64,000 nucleotides of DNA from an uncultured Pelagibacteraceae bacterium. Lineage in GTDB: Bacteria; Pseudomonadota; Alphaproteobacteria; Pelagibacterales; Pelagibacteraceae. The translations under genes were made by a program, and so were the position numbers. Positions 62,195-64,000 of this stretch are shown one piece after another. The DNA is taken from contig CACFSO010000003.1 of assembly GCA_902568975.1 (NCBI GenBank), forward strand, positions 1 to 64,000, given 5' to 3'. The notes below the pieces were generated by a model, which worked only from the letters and a program-made list of their open reading frames with translations, did not search any database and had not been told where the DNA came from. How positions within the stretch are numbered: the first letter of the stretch is position 1; every line of letters begins with the position of its first letter.

Positions 62195-63652
62195 TTATTG
62201 TAATGATTTTAATAGAGCTTTTGCTTTATTTACAGTCTCGATATATTCATTTATCGGTTTGCTATCTGCTACAATGCCTGCACCAGCCTGAGCATAAAAT
62301 TTATTATTTTTTGTTATAGCTGTTCTTAATGCAATACATGTATCAAAATCACCGTTAGCAGAAAAATATCCAATACCACCAGCGTATACCTTTCTTTTTG
62401 TTGATTCTAATTCATCAATTATTTCCATTGCTCTTATTTTTGGTGCTCCTGATACTGTTCCAGCTGGAAAACCTGATAAAAGTGTATCAAATTTGCTAAA
62501 TTTTTTATTAAATTTTCCTTCCACATTTGAAACGATATGCATAACATGTGAATATCTTTCTATTTTAAATTTTTCAGTTACCTTAACAGAGTTTATTTTT
62601 GAAACTTTTCCTGTATCATTTCTTCCTAAATCTAATAGCATTAAATGTTCAGAAAGTTCTTTTTTATCATTTAAAAGTTCTTTTTCTAAAAAAATATCTT
62701 CTTTTTTATTTTTTCCCCTACGTCTTGTTCCTGCAATAGGTCTTATAGTTATTTTAGAATCTCTTAATCTAACTAAAATTTCTGGACTTGCGCCTATTAT
62801 TTGAAAATCATGAAAATTAAAAAAATACATAAATGGTGATGGGTTAGTTATTCTTAATTTCTTGTATATATCTAAAGGTCTTTTATCGAGATCAGTTTCA
62901 AATCTTTGGCTTAAAACTACCTGGAAAATGTCACCTATTTCAATATATTTCTTAGCTATATTTATATTTGATAAAAATGTTTTTTTTGAAATATTTGATT
63001 TGATCTTGAATTTAATTTTTTTTTTATAAGTAAAAGAATTACTCCTATAATTAGCTAAAAATATTAAGTTTTGTAATTCTTTCTGAACATTAAAATATTT
63101 TTTATGATAGTTATTAATTTTTTCATCTGAAAAACAGTTAATTATAAAATATATTTTTTTTTTCAAATTATCATGAATTATTAATGTTTGAGGTCTAATT
63201 ATTCTAGCATCGGGGATTTTAAGGTCATCTTTACAATTATCAGGAATTTTTTCTACATATCTGACTATATCATAAGAAAAATATCCAGATAGAAGTGAAC
63301 TTATTGGAGGTAATTCATTTGGAATTTTGAATTTAAAATTTTCAATAATTTTTTCAATGATTATTTTTGGAGTTCCTTTAATCTTTTTTCTTTTATTATT
63401 TTTATATACAAAAAAAGATTTATTATTATTGAATTCCCATATTTTATCAGGATTTCTTCCAAAAATTGTGTATCTTCCTTTAATAACACCTTTTTCAACA
63501 GATTCAAAAATGAAACTGTTTTTTTCTATTAAAAAATTATCAATTAGATTGTTAATTTCATTTCCTTTTTTACTCTTGATAGAAAAATAAATTAATTGAT
63601 TTTTTTTTTCTTTGTGAAGTTTTTTAAATTTTTTAAAACTATAATTTAACAT
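62195..63652 (-). CDS. trpE: anthranilate synthase component I
   Basis: 'IFQVVLSQRFE', 'IRPIAGTRRRG', 'HLMLLDLGRNDTGKVS', 'FPAGTVSGAPKIRAMEIIDELE'. Confidence 0.95.
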   Translation of the reverse strand: MLNYSFKKFKKLHKEKKNQLIYFSIKSKKGNEINNLIDNFLIEKNSFIFESVEKGVIKGRYTIFGRNPDKIWEFNNNKSFFVYKNNKRKKIKGTPKIIIEKIIENFKFKIPNELPPISSLLSGYFSYDIVRYVEKIPDNCKDDLKIPDARIIRPQTLIIHDNLKKKIYFIINCFSDEKINNYHKKYFNVQKELQNLIFLANYRSNSFTYKKKIKFKIKSNISKKTFLSNINIAKKYIEIGDIFQVVLSQRFETDLDKRPLDIYKKLRITNPSPFMYFFNFHDFQIIGASPEILVRLRDSKITIRPIAGTRRRGKNKKEDIFLEKELLNDKKELSEHLMLLDLGRNDTGKVSKINSVKVTEKFKIERYSHVMHIVSNVEGKFNKKFSKFDTLLSGFPAGTVSGAPKIRAMEIIDELESTKRKVYAGGIGYFSANGDFDTCIALRTAITKNNKFYAQAGAGIVADSKPINEYIETVNKAKALLKSLQ

Positions 63653-64000
63653 TATCTAAAATGATTTTTAAAACGATCTAAAGTTTTTTGATTAACTACT
63701 ATTTTATATTTATCATTAAGCAGGTTATCATAAGAATTATATAATTCATTTTTTTGATCGGAATTTGTTTTTATAGAATTTTTTTTAATTAGATCATTAT
63801 TTGAAGCCAAATTTACTTTATAAATTTCTAATATTTTTACTAAATTAACGTTATTATTTTTATCTAACATAAATAAAAAACTTTTTTTAGGCAGTGAATA
63901 TAATAATTTAACCGAATCCTCTGTAAAAAATTCACTATTTTTTATAGAAGTAAGTTTTGTATTTTTGGATGGATTGTTATCACTTTTTAATTTATTGAAA
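63652..64000 (-). CDS. C-terminal part of a SurA/PpiD-like periplasmic peptidyl-prolyl isomerase/chaperone; truncated by window edge
   Basis: Frame open from the 63870 Met to the window end; C-terminal 'KYKIVVNQKTLDRFKNHFR' resembles PpiD C-termini. Confidence 0.55.
   Translation of the reverse strand, partial: FNKLKSDNNPSKNTKLTSIKNSEFFTEDSVKLLYSLPKKSFLFMLDKNNNVNLVKILEIYKVNLASNNDLIKKNSIKTNSDQKNELYNSYDNLLNDKYKIVVNQKTLDRFKNHFR

Noticed and set aside
1-64000. CRISPR arrays, prophage, transposons, toxin-antitoxin or phage-defence islands
   Set aside because: No spaced direct repeats, integrase/transposase or defence-type motifs were seen; nearly every ORF is a housekeeping gene.

Overview
This AT-rich, very gene-dense 64 kb window reads as a streamlined alphaproteobacterial chromosome, most like SAR11/Pelagibacterales (inferred from composition, gene order and protein sequence; not searched). 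Main blocks: (1) a methylthioadenosine (MTA)/polyamine block with apt, mtaP, mtnA, a class II aldolase and a fused speD-speE, interleaved with serA-serC, a DUF1015 gene and trpB2; (2) a polar amino-acid ABC transporter (binding protein plus two permeases, no adjacent ATPase); (3) a small glycosyltransferase cluster; (4) tRNA-Leu(UAG)-tig-clpP-clpX-lon-tRNA-Val-tRNA-Asp; (5) complete nuoA-N followed by birA-coaX-rnj-proS-lolC/E-lolD-dnaE; (6) rpsB-tsf-frr-uppS-cdsA-dxr-bamA-skp-fabZ-lpxD-lpxA-[2OG-Fe(II) oxygenase]-lpxI-lpxB, lacking pyrH and rseP at their usual positions; (7) on the minus strand ppiD/surA-like-trpE-trpG-trpD-trpC-lexA-gltX. No CRISPR arrays, prophage or transposases were seen. 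Best second-look items: a candidate pseudoknotted rpsB leader RNA; matching +1 A frameshifts in A8/A9 runs of two otherwise intact genes (proS and lexA); a plausible complete SpeDE-to-MTA-to-DHAP-shunt salvage set; an unrecognised 2OG-Fe(II) oxygenase translationally embedded in the lipid A operon; a strong hairpin abutting the ABC permease start codon; and an alphaproteobacterial-type SOS box at lexA.
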